DNA of 64,000 nt, taken from Epiperipatus broadwayi. Lineage: Eukaryota; Onychophora; Udeonychophora; Euonychophora; Peripatidae. The notes beneath the pieces are model-generated. The model worked only from the letters and a program-made list of their open reading frames with translations, was not told the DNA's origin and searched no databases. The DNA is taken from contig JAQFVV010012405.1 in NCBI GenBank assembly GCA_028023455.1, positions 808,001 through 872,000 of the forward strand, read 5' to 3'. Positions within the stretch are counted from its first letter, which is position 1, and every line of letters begins with the position of its first letter. Shown piece after piece: positions 1 to 12,990 of the stretch. The translations under genes were made by a program, and so were the position numbers.

Positions 1-240
1 GGAAAAAGCCACACCGTTAGCCGCTAAGCCGAGTTAACACTCTTTCTAGATTTTATCGTAGAAAGAAGACTTAACTCCGAGTTAACACTCTACCTTTTAG
101 CGTAGAAACAAGACAACTCCGAGTTAACAATCTTTCTAGGATTTATTTTAGAAAGAATGCTTAAAGGCTTGGGTGCGGCCGTGGAAATGGCATATTTCTA
201 GAAATTTAGTTAGAAATAGCGCCACCCGCAGCTGACACGA
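1..240. repeat. Tandem array of hairpin-forming units, cut by the window start
   Basis: At least three copies of a 42-48 bp unit begin with CCGAGTTAAC near 29, 77 and 119. Units one and three carry inverted CTTTCTA and TAGAAAG arms around an AT-rich loop; the middle unit has decayed arms. Outer GAGTTAA and TTAACTC arms extend the first stem. A further fold lies at 171-230, where GGGTGCGGC faces GCGCCACCC around an inner TTTCTA hairpin. The stretch is clearly richer in GC than what follows. It may be the end of a longer satellite or of a mobile element. Its function is unknown. Confidence 0.6.
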
Positions 241-417
241 AGGATCAGATGAGAACCTTTTCATGTATAGAAAATTAAACTTTATTTAAACTTTTCAAAT
301 ACAAACAACTTGTTAGTAATAACACACAATTAGACAACACAGGTTAGTAACTACACAACATTTCTAGTAGTATTATTCTCCACTGTTCTTCAGATGTTTC
401 TGGCTTGATATACACAG

Positions 418-572
418 TGACAGTATTTGCATAGAAGTTGAACTTACACTTTTAGATTCTTGAATATTGAATTTAAGGCAAATGCTCTAACAATCTGAGC
501 TGACAGTATTCACATAGAAGTTGAACTCACACCTCTAGATTCTTGAATATCGAATTTAAGACAAATGCTGCC
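418..572 (-). repeat. tRNA-like (SINE-like) segment, tandemly duplicated
   Basis: Two near-identical copies of about 83 bp start at 418 and 501. Read on the minus strand, the complete copy begins GCTCAGATTGTTAGAGC, which resembles a tRNA A box. About 40 bases on, both copies have a GAGTTCAACTTCT-type B box. That order and spacing are typical of tRNA-derived SINE heads. Neither copy forms a full cloverleaf that I can draw, so this is a tRNA-derived repeat and not a working tRNA gene. Confidence 0.5.
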
Positions 573-676
573 TTAAATTCGACATTAACACTATACTAAT
601 CATCACAAACTTTCACACAAATACTAAGAATTCTGCAGTTTGCCTTTGTAAATTTCATTTCATAAAATAAATAGTT

Positions 677-1300
677 AAAAAACAGACAAAACTCTACATA
701 TTGCCACTCAGTGCAAGCCAGAGTAATCTATGGATGCCAGAAGGCTTGTGTGTAGGATCCTCATCTAGTGCCTACTCATCCAATATCCTCAGACTAGTTT
801 CTGCCTTGTGGCCTTTGTTAGTGAGGAGCCTTGGATCTGAGAGCACTGCACCTAGATCTTTGGATCTAATGCAACCCTCCAGCAGCCACTTTTTATCTCT
901 ACTTAATTACAAAACTATGAGACTTAAATTGAAAACACCATAATATTTTCAATCCAAGCCTTGGATCAGAGAGCACTGCACCTAGATCTTTGGATTTAAT
1001 GCAACCCTCCAGCAGCCACTTTTTATCTCTACTTAATTACAAAACTATGAGACTTAAATTGAAAACACCATAATAGTTTCAATCCAAGCTTAATAACTAA
1101 GGCTACAAGCCAGAAACTAGTCTGTGGATATTGAATGAGTAGGCACTAGATGGGGATTTTGTGCACAAACCTTCTGGCATCCATTGATTACTCTGGTTTG
1201 CACTGAGTGGCAATACACATAGAGTTTTGCCTGTTTCAATAACAGTTAAGAGCAAGCATAAGAAATAATGATCATGTGATGTTTATTGGCTTAAAATAAG
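677..1300. mobile_element. F1 palindromic element, copy A, with internal 130-bp duplication
   Basis: Inverted arms of about 140 bp at 681-830 and 1098-1236 share the same text: AACAGGCAAAACTC, the CCAGAAGGCTTGTG block, the TAGGCACTAGATG block and the AAACTAGTCTG block. On the right the element runs on to GATGTTTATTGG near 1296, the 3' end seen in other F1 copies. The interior holds a recent direct duplication (829-958 and 959-1088; about 3 differences in 130). On the minus strand the left arm keeps a damaged hammerhead core, CTAACAA instead of CTGANGA, followed by GAAACTAGTC. Compared with the 34.9-kb copy it has extra internal sequence, and the plus-strand ribozyme half is truncated. No protein is encoded; open frames across it are incidental. 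Confidence 0.7.
829..1089. repeat. 130-bp direct tandem duplication inside F1 copy A
   Basis: Two adjacent copies of the F1 internal segment start with CCTTGGATC at 829 and 959. Only about three substitutions separate them, so the duplication is much younger than the element around it. The same internal segment appears once in the F1 copy at 49.0 kb. Confidence 0.85.
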
Positions 1301-2033
1301 TAGTATTGTGAATAATATTTAATATTGTTTTTAGTTATTAAATTTTAGTTAATTTGTTCAAACGTTATAAATTTATATTGATTATTAATCTTTTAAATTG
1401 TGTTAATATTTTATTAAATGAATCATTTAATAAGTAAGTTGATACACCTAGAATTATTTGGAAATAGGTTTGAAGAGAGGTAAGCTGCCATATTATATGA
1501 AAAAATAGATGGTCAGATTTCAAAAACAATTTCTTCATCAGCAGTTTTAGAGGCTGCCAACTATCTTTACCAATATAACAACCACTTGACTTACATTAAT
1601 ACTGCAGAGCAACTTGTCTTTTTTTAGTAGTGTGACAGCGTTAGTAAAAAATGTAATATATATGGTGATTAAAGTTGACATATCTTTAAATTTATAATAA
1701 ATTATGATTTTACACTTTTTTCTGTATATGTGTATGTGTAATTTTATATATTGCGTCTGCTTTGCCTAATTATAATTTTTTACACACAAAATAATAAAGA
1801 TAGAAAGCAAGAATCAATGTTTTTTTTTTTTTTTTTTACAAAGGCTTAAAATATTTTGGATAGGTCTGCATATACATTATCCATAATAATTGGCTAACTT
1901 TTTTCTTGAAAAATAGTTCTAACAATCTGAGAATTATTATTTGCTTATATTATTGTAAAATAAACATAATTATTTAGAATTAAATCATAAAATTATGATA
2001 TGTTTCATTTCATGATATTTACTTATGATGCTT

Positions 2034-2160
2034 GAGATCATGTTGGCACAATAGCAGTGCATCTTCATGCTATCCCTACAATCTGAATTTGAATCCAGTT
2101 TAAGTAGGTTTGAATATTTTTAAGCAGGCTTAAGATTTTTTCCAGATAATTTGCCCATAT
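2034..2160 (+). repeat. tRNA-derived SINE fragment, copy 1
   Basis: The head has a TGGCACAATAGC A-box-like stretch and a GAATTTGAATCC B-box-like stretch about 45 bases later. The tail contains AAGCAGGCTTAAGA, a T run, CC and a final CCCATA. The same order of head and tail motifs recurs at 46668-46815, so the two are diverged copies of one SINE-like family. No TSD was found. Confidence 0.45.
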
Positions 2161-4189
2161 TCAATTTATTTAATAATCCAAACAATTAGCTGACAAATAT
2201 GTATCGAACTATTTTTAATTAGAATGTAAAACAAGAAGTAAATACATTTAAACCCTTATTACCCAGCTATTAGAATGGCTACATATTGCTCGCTTCTTCA
2301 TTGTTGATATACGTGAGGCTGTTGGAGAGGCCTTTTTTACTTGAGTGGCCTTTTTAATAGCTGTTTTATGTATTTATATGTGTGTGCATGTATATACAGT
2401 ATATATAATGATTATTTAAAGTTGTATATTAATTTCATCAACTGTTTTTATCAATGCATCGTTTTTTATTTATCTATTGGTTGGCATGGGAATAACTTCG
2501 ACACCTTTTTTTTAAAAAAAAACAAAACATATATTTATTAGATGATTTGTATATTTCGATTTTTTTTTTTAAATTTTTGTTTATTCTTTTATATTTCTGG
2601 TGGCATTTTTAATAAAGATAGGTGTTTGAGATTCATTGGCATCATTACGACATGCCGAATGTGTATTTTACACATTTGAATGTGATTGGTTATTTGTAGA
2701 GAAAAGGATCAGTTTTGCATTTTAAATAATCGCAAACGAAGAACTTAAATCATTGCTGCAAGCAGAAAGTGTTTTAAAAAAGTATTTAGACGCTGAACCA
2801 GCTTTTTCGAATATTCAATTAGTTGATTAGTGTGAGACCGTTCTGTTTACTCATTTACAAATTGTCAGCTCGTTTTTTAACTTTCTTTATTATTATTATT
2901 TTTTTTTTATCTAAATAAAGATGAAACTGTCAAATGTTTTACTTTATTAAGATTTTTTTTTTGATGTTTATCCCCCCCCCCCTCTTTTCTTCATTCATCT
3001 CTCTCATGAAAGACTTGACTGTGATTTAAAATGCAAACAGTTATTAATGAAGTTTCAAATTATTATAATTATATTAAATTACTATATTGTATTTCTTTAG
3101 AGTTGTTAATTTTTTTGTTAAAAATTTTGTTTTCAGTCGTCTTTTTTTCCTTCTAAATATTAGATTAAGTTGCCATTATTAGATTTCTCTGATTAAGTTA
3201 ATCTCGGGTTTACTAGTTACTTTCCACGTATGTTTCTATTGTAATTCAGCTATAAGCATTTGAATATTTATTGTTTTAATTATTTTTTTAAAAATTAAGG
3301 CTATGCAAATATTAATTCAAAGCCATCTGCAAATTCTAGCACATTTTAATCAATGTGATACGTTTTTTTATGAAATGTTTTCGGATCTTTACTTTTTTTT
3401 CCTGCATAATCAAAGCTTCATATTTTATAATCTTCCTTTACGTGTGCGTGCATATATTATATTATTAATTAGATGGTTACATAAATTCATTCAAATTCGG
3501 CAAAGCATGGAAACACTTTACTATCACTAGTAACTGAATAAGTTATTTAACCAATAGCAGTGATTGCCACAAATTGTATTGAATTAAAGACAGAAATCGT
3601 CATTTTGATTTTATTTGGCTCTCACCCTTTATATGTGATTAATGGCATTGCCTTATTCATTCGCCAACAAAAAAACATTGAGCTTTTTCCCCTCTCCCCA
3701 CAAATGAATATGATTAAAGTAGTCGAAATAAACTTTGTATAGCCGTGGCAAATATTTCTTCTTAAGAGAAAATAGTCAGCATAATATCTGAACTCCATTT
3801 CAGTTGTTATACCCATTATCCAGAAAGGCAGTCTAATATAGAACTATTAATGCAAGATTCTAATGAACTCTGAGTAACTAATGGATAATAACAAATTGAA
3901 ATTTACTCTGATCTTTATCAAATTAAATATCAGATAAAATTTTCAATTGTTTTTGTTTGTTTGTTTGTTTTGTTTTTTAAGTAAAAATCTGCATCAAAAA
4001 ATATAAATTCAAAATTATGTTTGAACTCTCTATTTGTAAAATATATAAATATTCGAAAATAAATAAAATTCTTAAAATATATTTTAAAAGCTTGTAGAGG
4101 AATTGGCAATCCTCAATGTGCACATTAAAAGTAATGTCACGTTATATATGACTTGCTTTTTTAATTATTATAATCCTCAATGTTTATAA

Positions 4190-4390
4190 CTTACAAGCTT
4201 AAGAGATAGGGTCATGTGATCTATGACTCTTATTTTGACTATATTTTAATAAATTTTTGCATTGGAGATTATGCCTCATAGTTTAGTATACTGTCAGAGT
4301 GGGTAATTTGAGACTTAAAAACTCACAGATTATATACAGTTTAGCTTATCTTTTCTGATTCTCAAATATCATATGATCTCTTAAGCCAAT
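4190..4390. repeat. Fold-back repeat with TCATGTGAT arms
   Basis: GCTTAAGAGATAGGGTCATG near 4197 faces ATCATATGATCTCTTAAGCC near 4370, giving inverted arms about 190 bp apart. The sequence just upstream (AAAAGCTTGT near 4087, then GTCACGTTATATATGACTTG) resembles the ends of F2 at 24.4-25.1 kb. This is probably a decayed relative of F2. Confidence 0.4.
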
Positions 4391-6344
4391 ACTCCTTTCA
4401 ATTATTTTTTAGTAAAATAAATAAATAATCAAATAGCTTTATTTTTCAGGAATTCATAAGAAGTTTGAGTGCTGGAAAGATATAAAACTGGGCCAATTTG
4501 AGGATATTATATTCCAGAGTCTAACAGTCTACCTCTGCATTAAATCATGCAGGAGAAAAATAAATAAATAAATGAATGGTTTTATTGCTCAGAAGTAAAA
4601 ATGTTGGAAATATCAGAATTGCCAATTGATCCAATATTATGTTTTAAAATAAAATATTTGATACTAGAATCTCGTAGATTTCGTATTTTTAAAATAATCT
4701 GAATTAATTTTATGTAAAACCAATGTGCATATTTGCTACATAATTGCAAGATTGTAATATCCACTTTCAATTTTTATATACATACATGTATAAGTTTCAT
4801 TTAACTTTCACGGTTGTGCAGGTTATAAACCATTCCTATGTTTTAAAATTTCTAATAAATAATTTGAAACTAATAATGTAATGTTAAGTGTAATATAAAC
4901 TAAATAGGTCAATAATTATTTAATAAAAGAGAAATAATAAAATAAATGATTGAATATTCAATATTGAAATTAAATAATAAAATATAAAACTAAATCTGAC
5001 ATCCTGTGCTGAATATTGAAAGCAAGATTTTTTGTTATGTAACTTTTATCTTTGAAATATCCAAGTAAACTATATAGTCTCTTAAAATAATTGCTAACAA
5101 TGGATTCAGCATGTGTAGGAGTGTAATACCTTCCTCAAGTAATAAAAATCTCATCATATATCTTAATGGATTTTTATTTCTATAGTCATTTCATGGATAT
5201 TTATATGATCAACTCCAATTAATATGAGATCTTTATTTTTTTAGCAAAAAAATAATTAAATAGCCATTTACTGATCATTATTTGATAATTAGATTGGTTA
5301 ATTGAATGAAAAATTCTATGCCTACTTGTGACTTGAAACAAATTTCAAGATTCATCTGGTGTTAATCCCAAATAAACATTGTGTAATATAAAAAGAAAAT
5401 AGTGCAGGGATACTTCTTGTCTCGGGTATTGATTGCACTGTGACAACCTAGCATGCTCTCATAATTTAATAGTGATGCTGTTCTAAAGAGTAAAATGAAG
5501 TTCGTAATCCCCTTTACTGTAAGGTGATACTATAATTTATTTTACTGAAAATATTTTTAAAATTAATTATTAGTCAATATTTTTCTGTTTGTATTTTAAA
5601 AAAGTTTTAATGAATATAATTCTCAATTATTATTTTAATTGGCTAAGTAAAATTATCAGAAAGTATTTCGTACTGTTTATTCATATTATTGACCAATAAT
5701 TATCCATTTTAATTTTATATATAGAGCTTATTAAATTAAGTCACGTGACATCTGACTTGATTTTTTTATCATTTTAATTTTCTATAATTATATTGTTGTT
5801 AAACTGTGTTTTTTTTTTTTGTTATCCCGCTTTAGAATTTCCAAGCATTTTCAAATTAATTTATGAGAATTGTATTAAAAATTTTTTATGGGAATTGTAT
5901 TGTATATCTCACATTAAAGTTTCAACGAATTATTAAGAATATCGTTATAGTTTAACTTTCTGAGAATCAGCATTTGTTGTCTCTTGCTTTAATTCTGTGT
6001 GAATAGTTAAGCTTTGGACTTAAAATATTGATTTTTTTATCTTAATCCACATAAATTAAGGCCGCATTTCTGTTTTATTTTTTTTTCTATTATAAATAAT
6101 TTTTTTTTTTGCTACTGTACAAGTTAAGGTCATCAAAACAATAATAATGTTCACGATATATTAATATTTTCTTTTTATATATATATGCATGATTGTGTCG
6201 GTGTGTATAAATGCACGCATATGTAGATAAGATCTCTTTTATATTATATTATACTGTTAGCTTCGGATTGATGGAAGTTCTGCACTATTTTTATTTTACT
6301 ATAATTGTATTCGATATTTAAATACAAGTATAATATATATATAT

Positions 6345-6540
6345 AATTAAGCAAGATGTAATTAGAGGAGATTTGAACCCAGACTTTTATGATCCCTTTA
6401 GTCGTCCACTCCATCTTACACAAACAATACACGTAACCACATACATGTGAAAAAGATAAATGATCTCTAATATACATAATTTGTGCTGAACCAGCATAAA
6501 ATACATATATTGGAGATCATTTATAATTTTATATGTAATA
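6345..6540 (-). repeat. tRNA-like palindromic repeat (family F3), copy 1
   Basis: On the minus strand GGGTTCAAATCTCC (complement of 6366-6379) is a good B-box match, preceded by an AAGATGG...GGACGAC stretch. Next to it, 6460-6530 forms a hairpin: AAATGATCTC and GGAGATCATTT arms around TGCTGAACCAGCA. The same two modules recur at 59.8-60.8 kb. It is probably a tRNA-derived, non-coding mobile repeat. Confidence 0.5.
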
Positions 6541-6739
6541 AAAAATCACAGTATTTTATTCTAGTACCATCTATATATAGTAAGCTTGTTTATCAGGCAG
6601 TAGTGCATTTACATCCTGCACTCCAACTAGTTTCTGGGTGTTTGGGATTTAGAACTGGATATAATGTTGTTTACATCTATAACCCACTTTTAACTTCATT
6701 TTATTATTCAAGAATAGAGAACTGCTAAGAAATTAACTA

Positions 6740-8419
<1,680 letters not shown>

Positions 8420-10317
8420 ATATATCATCATCATCATTTTCAATCATTATCAATACACTGCATGATGAAGATCTCTTTAGTTCAATCCACCTTCTCTGAT
8501 ATCTAACCTCTCTTCCCCACATTACTCCAGCACATTTCCTTATTTCATCCATTCATCTCATGTGGGATCTTTTTCTAGGTCTTTTACAATATTTTGGAAT
8601 TCTGTTTAAGATTTCAACTGTCTGTCTATTATCTCTTTTAGCAGTATGTCCAGTCCAACTCCACTTCAGTTCTTTAATTCTTTCAATGATATCCTGAACA
8701 CCTATTTGTTTTCTCTCGTGTATTTTATTTTTGATCTCTTACTTTAGTTTTTTTAATATTTACTTTTAATCCTATTTTTTTACTTTCATCTAATAACTCT
8801 TGCAACATTTTATGAAGCTATAAAGCATTATTTGCAAAAATATTGGATGTCATCTACAAAATCTAGATGACTTAAATAATCTCCATTTACCTTTATTCGC
8901 TTAGCTATTTTAATTCACAAAATAATTTTTACAAAACTGCTGTGAAAAGCTTTGCCGATATGGAGTCACCCTGTCTTACACCCTTCTCAATGTTAATCTT
9001 TTTAGTATGATTATGTAATCTAATTGTTGCTATTGCATTTTTATAAATATTCTTCATATAATGTTAATATCCTGGGTCAATACCTTGATAATCCAATGCT
9101 TTAATCACTGAAGAAATGCTTATAGAATCAAATACCTTTTTATAATCTACAAATCCAAAGCTTAATGGCAACACATATTTATTGATCCTCTCTATAACTT
9201 CTCTCAATACTTGTATGTGATCTACTGTACTAAAACCATTTTTAAATCCATCTTGTTCTTTTGGTTGGTTGAACTCCAAAGTTTGCTATAGACGAATTGT
9301 AATTATTTTGGTAAAACGTTTGTATGGAACTGATAAAAGACTATCTTCTTTATCATCTTTTTAAAATATTAATATTTACACTGCATTCTTCCAATCATCT
9401 GGTACATCTTTATCATTTAAACATTTGGTATATAACTATGCCAATTTTTTTTCTATTTTTTTACCTGTTTCTTTTAAGATATTGATTATAATTTTATCAT
9501 TATCTGGAGCTTTTTCCTTCTTCATAAATTTAATTGCATGTCTCACTTCTTCATTTAAAATACTGGGCAATTCAGAAAAAGTAGTAATTGTGGGAGGTAT
9601 TTTTTCTTGTATTTTTTTTTTTTTTTTTTTGCTATATAATTTTTGATAGAACTCTTCTACACACATTTCATGATGCCATCTCTCTTTTTAGTAATAGTTC
9701 CATCTTTTTTCTTATTGCAGAAATAAGTTTCATACCAATACCAAGATGTTGTTTTACACTCTTGAAACTTTTATTGATTCACAATTATACTTTATGTCAT
9801 TATCAATTTTTTTTCACATTATTTTAAAAAAATTGAGATATTCAATTCTTCTTAATACATCATTTTTATATATTATTATATTCCTTCTTTTTTCATAAAT
9901 TGTTTTATCTTTGTAGTAATTTTACTAAGCAATTGCTGCCTTTTTGTACTAGTTATTTTTGTTGCAGTTTTTAAAAGTTTATCAGTTATCTTCCTATTGA
10001 TTTCTTTCAAATTTGAATCATATTCAAAATTTGTTAATATTTGAAAACAATGTGAAAGTTCTAATTTAAATTTATTGGAATGTTTCTGAAGATTATGGAT
10101 ATCAATTGTAAATATTGTTTTTCTTAATAATTTTTGTCTCTCTAGTTTTGCATCAACATGTATCTTACATCTCACTAAACAATGATGACTTTCTGTGTTG
10201 AATTTACTAAGAGCATTACAATTTTGAAATTTGTATTTTTGTTAGTCAAAATATAATCCATTTCCTCTGTATCTTCATTTGGATGCTTCTCTATTCATTT
10301 CCATTTAACATTTTTCT

Positions 10318-10318
<1 letters not shown>
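8420..10318 (-). pseudogene. RTE-type LINE, degraded, 5'-truncated
   Basis: Read on the minus strand, a broken endonuclease-reverse transcriptase runs from 10318 down to 8420. In order: the end of the endonuclease (a PNEDTENEIDYILTNK-like segment, 10310-10210); a linker (10175-9876); the start of the reverse transcriptase (FYQKLYS near 9640, KKEKAPD near 9500); motif A (FGFVDYKKVFDS near 9155); motif C as FVDD near 8850; and the basic C-terminal region below 8740. It ends in GATGATGAT repeats at 8422-8437, the usual RTE tail. Stops and frameshifts split it, so it is dead. The 5' end is lost at an AT microsatellite. It is homologous to the copies at 37.7 and 45.7 kb. Confidence 0.9.

Positions 10319-10376
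<58 letters not shown>
10318..10376. repeat. (AT)n microsatellite
   Basis: A pure AT run of about 58 bp lies between the truncated RTE LINE and the start of the F4 repeat. Confidence 0.95.
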
Positions 10377-10379
<3 letters not shown>

Positions 10380-12990
10380 ACCGGTCACTTCTATCTTGTT
10401 TTGATCACTGAGAGCGCCACTAGGTTACTAATGCCTAGTGGTAAGGAATGGGATAAAAGAATAGAAGCATTAATAAAAAATAGGGAATTGGAGAGATGGA
10501 GAACTAGTATGGAGGGTAAGAAGAGTTTAAATATATATAGAAGTAAACGGAACATTGGATGCGAGTTAATTTATAATAATAGTAAGGAAAGTAGTTTATC
10601 ATTTAAAGTTCGAATGGGATCTTTAGCAACAAGAGAATATACATATAAATGGAAAACTATGGGTGATTTAGGGTGCAAATTGTGTAAGGACAGTATAGAA
10701 AATATTAGGCATCTGTAAATGCTTGAAAGCAGAAAGGTACAGATAATGAAGTTATGGGAGAACAGATATGAACAAAGTGATTATACAGAAAATGAGTTAT
10801 TGGTTTTTATGCTGGATTTGCAAAAAGATAAGGGGGATTTAGATATAAAGGCCATAGAGTTGACAAAGATTATGTTGTGGAAATGGGATGGGGCAGAATA
10901 TGGGAAGACTTATAGTGGGGAATGGGAAATAAAGTGGCTAACAGGTTTATCTGAGCATAATTGCTGAGATATTCTTGACTTTGTTTAAGGAGAAGCCAAA
11001 ATACATCACATCACATCAGAAAATTTAATTTACGGTGATCAAGAGTTGATGATGATGAATGCCATCAGCTAGACCCAAGGAGAGGAAGAGATCTTTAAGA
11101 TTGTTTAGACAATTGAGAAACAAACAGAGACAAACATCAGCCCCAAAATAATTTTAAATAATTTTTAAAGTTTATTAAATTCAAAAAATTAGATTAAAAC
11201 CCGGGCAAACAAAATATAAGAGTTTGACCTAGATTCTTCTAGAGTATTTATCAAAGAGGGTACGAGAGTTTTGAAAGCATTAAACACCCTGGCAGATAAG
11301 TTCATTTTCTCATCTATAATTTAAAAAGAGGGATTTATCATATCTTCCTGCTAGCAGTCTATAAAAACCAATTTCAGTTTCCCGATTTAGAGATTTCAAA
11401 ACAACATGAAGCAGTCTTGTAGGGAACACAATAAAACAACACAGATGAGCTTTCCTTACCAGAATAAAGTATTAGGAGCAAGTAATGTCATATGTCTGCA
11501 GAACAGCTCATGATCATAGTAATCAAGGTTGACCTAATACAAGACAAAAAAAGATTACAATCTTATGTAATCTTACATAGAAGAAACAAAATTTCTGATA
11601 TAGGAAAAACAGAACAATACACTCGATAAATCATCAGCCAAAAGATTTGCAGTCTGCAGGAAAATACAAACATGTCTTAACTAAACTCATTATAATGAAA
11701 AAGGACAGATGAGTTAAAAGAAAATTACTAATATCTGCCCAAGCATTTATCAAGTGTTAGAAATTTAAATAAAAAAACAAAGTATATAAAATAGAACTCA
11801 CAATACACTCTCAGATAAATGAATTTAAAACAAATATGGAATTTTAAAACTAAGATTCCAACACACACTATAAATACAATACATAATAAAGACTTAAAAT
11901 ATTTAAATTGAATAGGCAAAAGATATTATAAAGACAGATTACTTTTTAAGACTAAACTGAGACTTTAACAAGAGATTTAACTATGGATTTATGCCCTGGT
12001 GTAATATGAAAGTGTTTTATCTCAAGGAATAAGGTTAAGTCTGGCTGATGTCTTTCAGCATTGCACACAGTTTAGTTCTCTTTAAAGTTATTACATAGAT
12101 TATGGCTTCCATTTATATGTTCAGGAGTCTGGAGGCAATCTTGGAGTTAATTCTGGGTCAGACTTTTATGACATGATCTTAGCAGCATGGTCTGAAGTTC
12201 CAGAGTTCATGTTGGGAGGATTTAGCACTGCATGTGGAGAATATTTGTCATAGTGTATATTTTTGGCATTCTGTGCAGTCGATTGCTATTTAATGAAAAG
12301 TAGTCCATAGTGTGATATCTGTGAAATATCAGGCAAGATCACACAGCAATCCGAATAATTATCACTAGCAGAATAAGATTCAGCAGCTAAAATTAGTCAT
12401 CAGAAAAGTACTTGTAACAAACAATATCAGAAAATTTATCAGAGAATAAAATCATCTGAAATCTGGGGCTATTTCTGCGAGTCATTTTTAATTAGCAATT
12501 TTTGACCAGGGAAAATCTCTTATCTCGCCTAGTCTTAATTTTAAAAAAAAACATCTGACTGCAGTTCTTATTTTATTCAAAATTAATTTTCAAAAAAACC
12601 TAATTGCAAAAATAAGTCTCAGCTTTTTAAAAAAAAAAAATTAAAAATAGATTACAATTAAAAAATAAAATGTACAAGAATGCAATTAAAACTTTCCAAA
12701 ATTAAAATACTTTATCCAAAAAGGATTAAAACTTTTTTTAATTAGAATATTTTTACAAAAGATTAAAAGTTTGCTTGCTTTTAATTATTTTGATAAAAAA
12801 AAAAACAAGTGACAAAAGAAAACTATTTTAAAAATAAAATCTATTGAAAAGTAAAAATGACAGAATTTTAAAATATAACTTGTGTATGTGCGCTATGACA
12901 TACAAAATTTCTAAATAGTTTTCTTTTAAAACTTTATAAAAATAAAAGTTAGTTTTTAATTTTGCGATGGAACTTTTGAAATGGATAAAG
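10376..12990. repeat. F4 repeat of about 2 kb, copy 1, interrupted by a LINE 3' end
   Basis: The stretch starts TGTACCGGTCAC and shares a long collinear series of blocks with 29755-32447. Shared blocks include GCCACTAGG, GATCTT...TTGTTTA, ACAAACATCAGCC, AAATCATCAGCCAAAAGAT, ATGCCCTGGT and the CAGC...CAC block near 12060. There is no coding capacity beyond the inserted LINE piece. The TGTA(A/C)CGGTC start also occurs at the far end of copy 2 (32448), which hints at LTR-like direct repeats. The class is unproven: a non-autonomous LTR element or another large non-coding repeat. Confidence 0.6.
10438..11015 (+). pseudogene. 3' end of a non-RTE LINE (C-terminal zinc-knuckle region)
   Basis: One frame runs from 10401 to 10967 with a single in-frame stop at 10716-10718. 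It reads as the C-terminal part of a non-LTR retrotransposon polyprotein: charged helices (RIEALIKNRELERW), a YRSKRNIG...LYNNSK-like block, then CKLCKDSIENIRHL. The last is the start of the Cys-Cys-His-Cys zinc knuckle found after the reverse transcriptase in several LINE clades; the stop and a missing final Cys damage it. The remaining 82 residues end at 10964. The 3' end has CATCACATCACATC repeats. It sits inside F4 copy 1 between blocks that are adjacent in copy 2, so it looks like an insertion, although I see no clear TSD. Confidence 0.7.

Larger units (their letters stand above)
1301..6340. other. AT-rich stretch without a recognised gene
   Basis: Apart from the SINE fragment and the fold-back listed separately, this is low-complexity AT-rich sequence. 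It has poly-T runs (about 1819-1838 and 2558-2570) and a poly-C run near 2972. Short open frames here show no family likeness and are best read as chance. A short stretch at 5722-5775 repeats the F2 end motif (AAGTCACGTGAC, then TGACTTGATTTTTTT), so it is probably a scrap of F2. Confidence 0.5.

Noticed and set aside
701-943. Open frame of 80 codons
   Set aside because: It crosses the F1 arm and internal segment and follows the repeat, with no family likeness.
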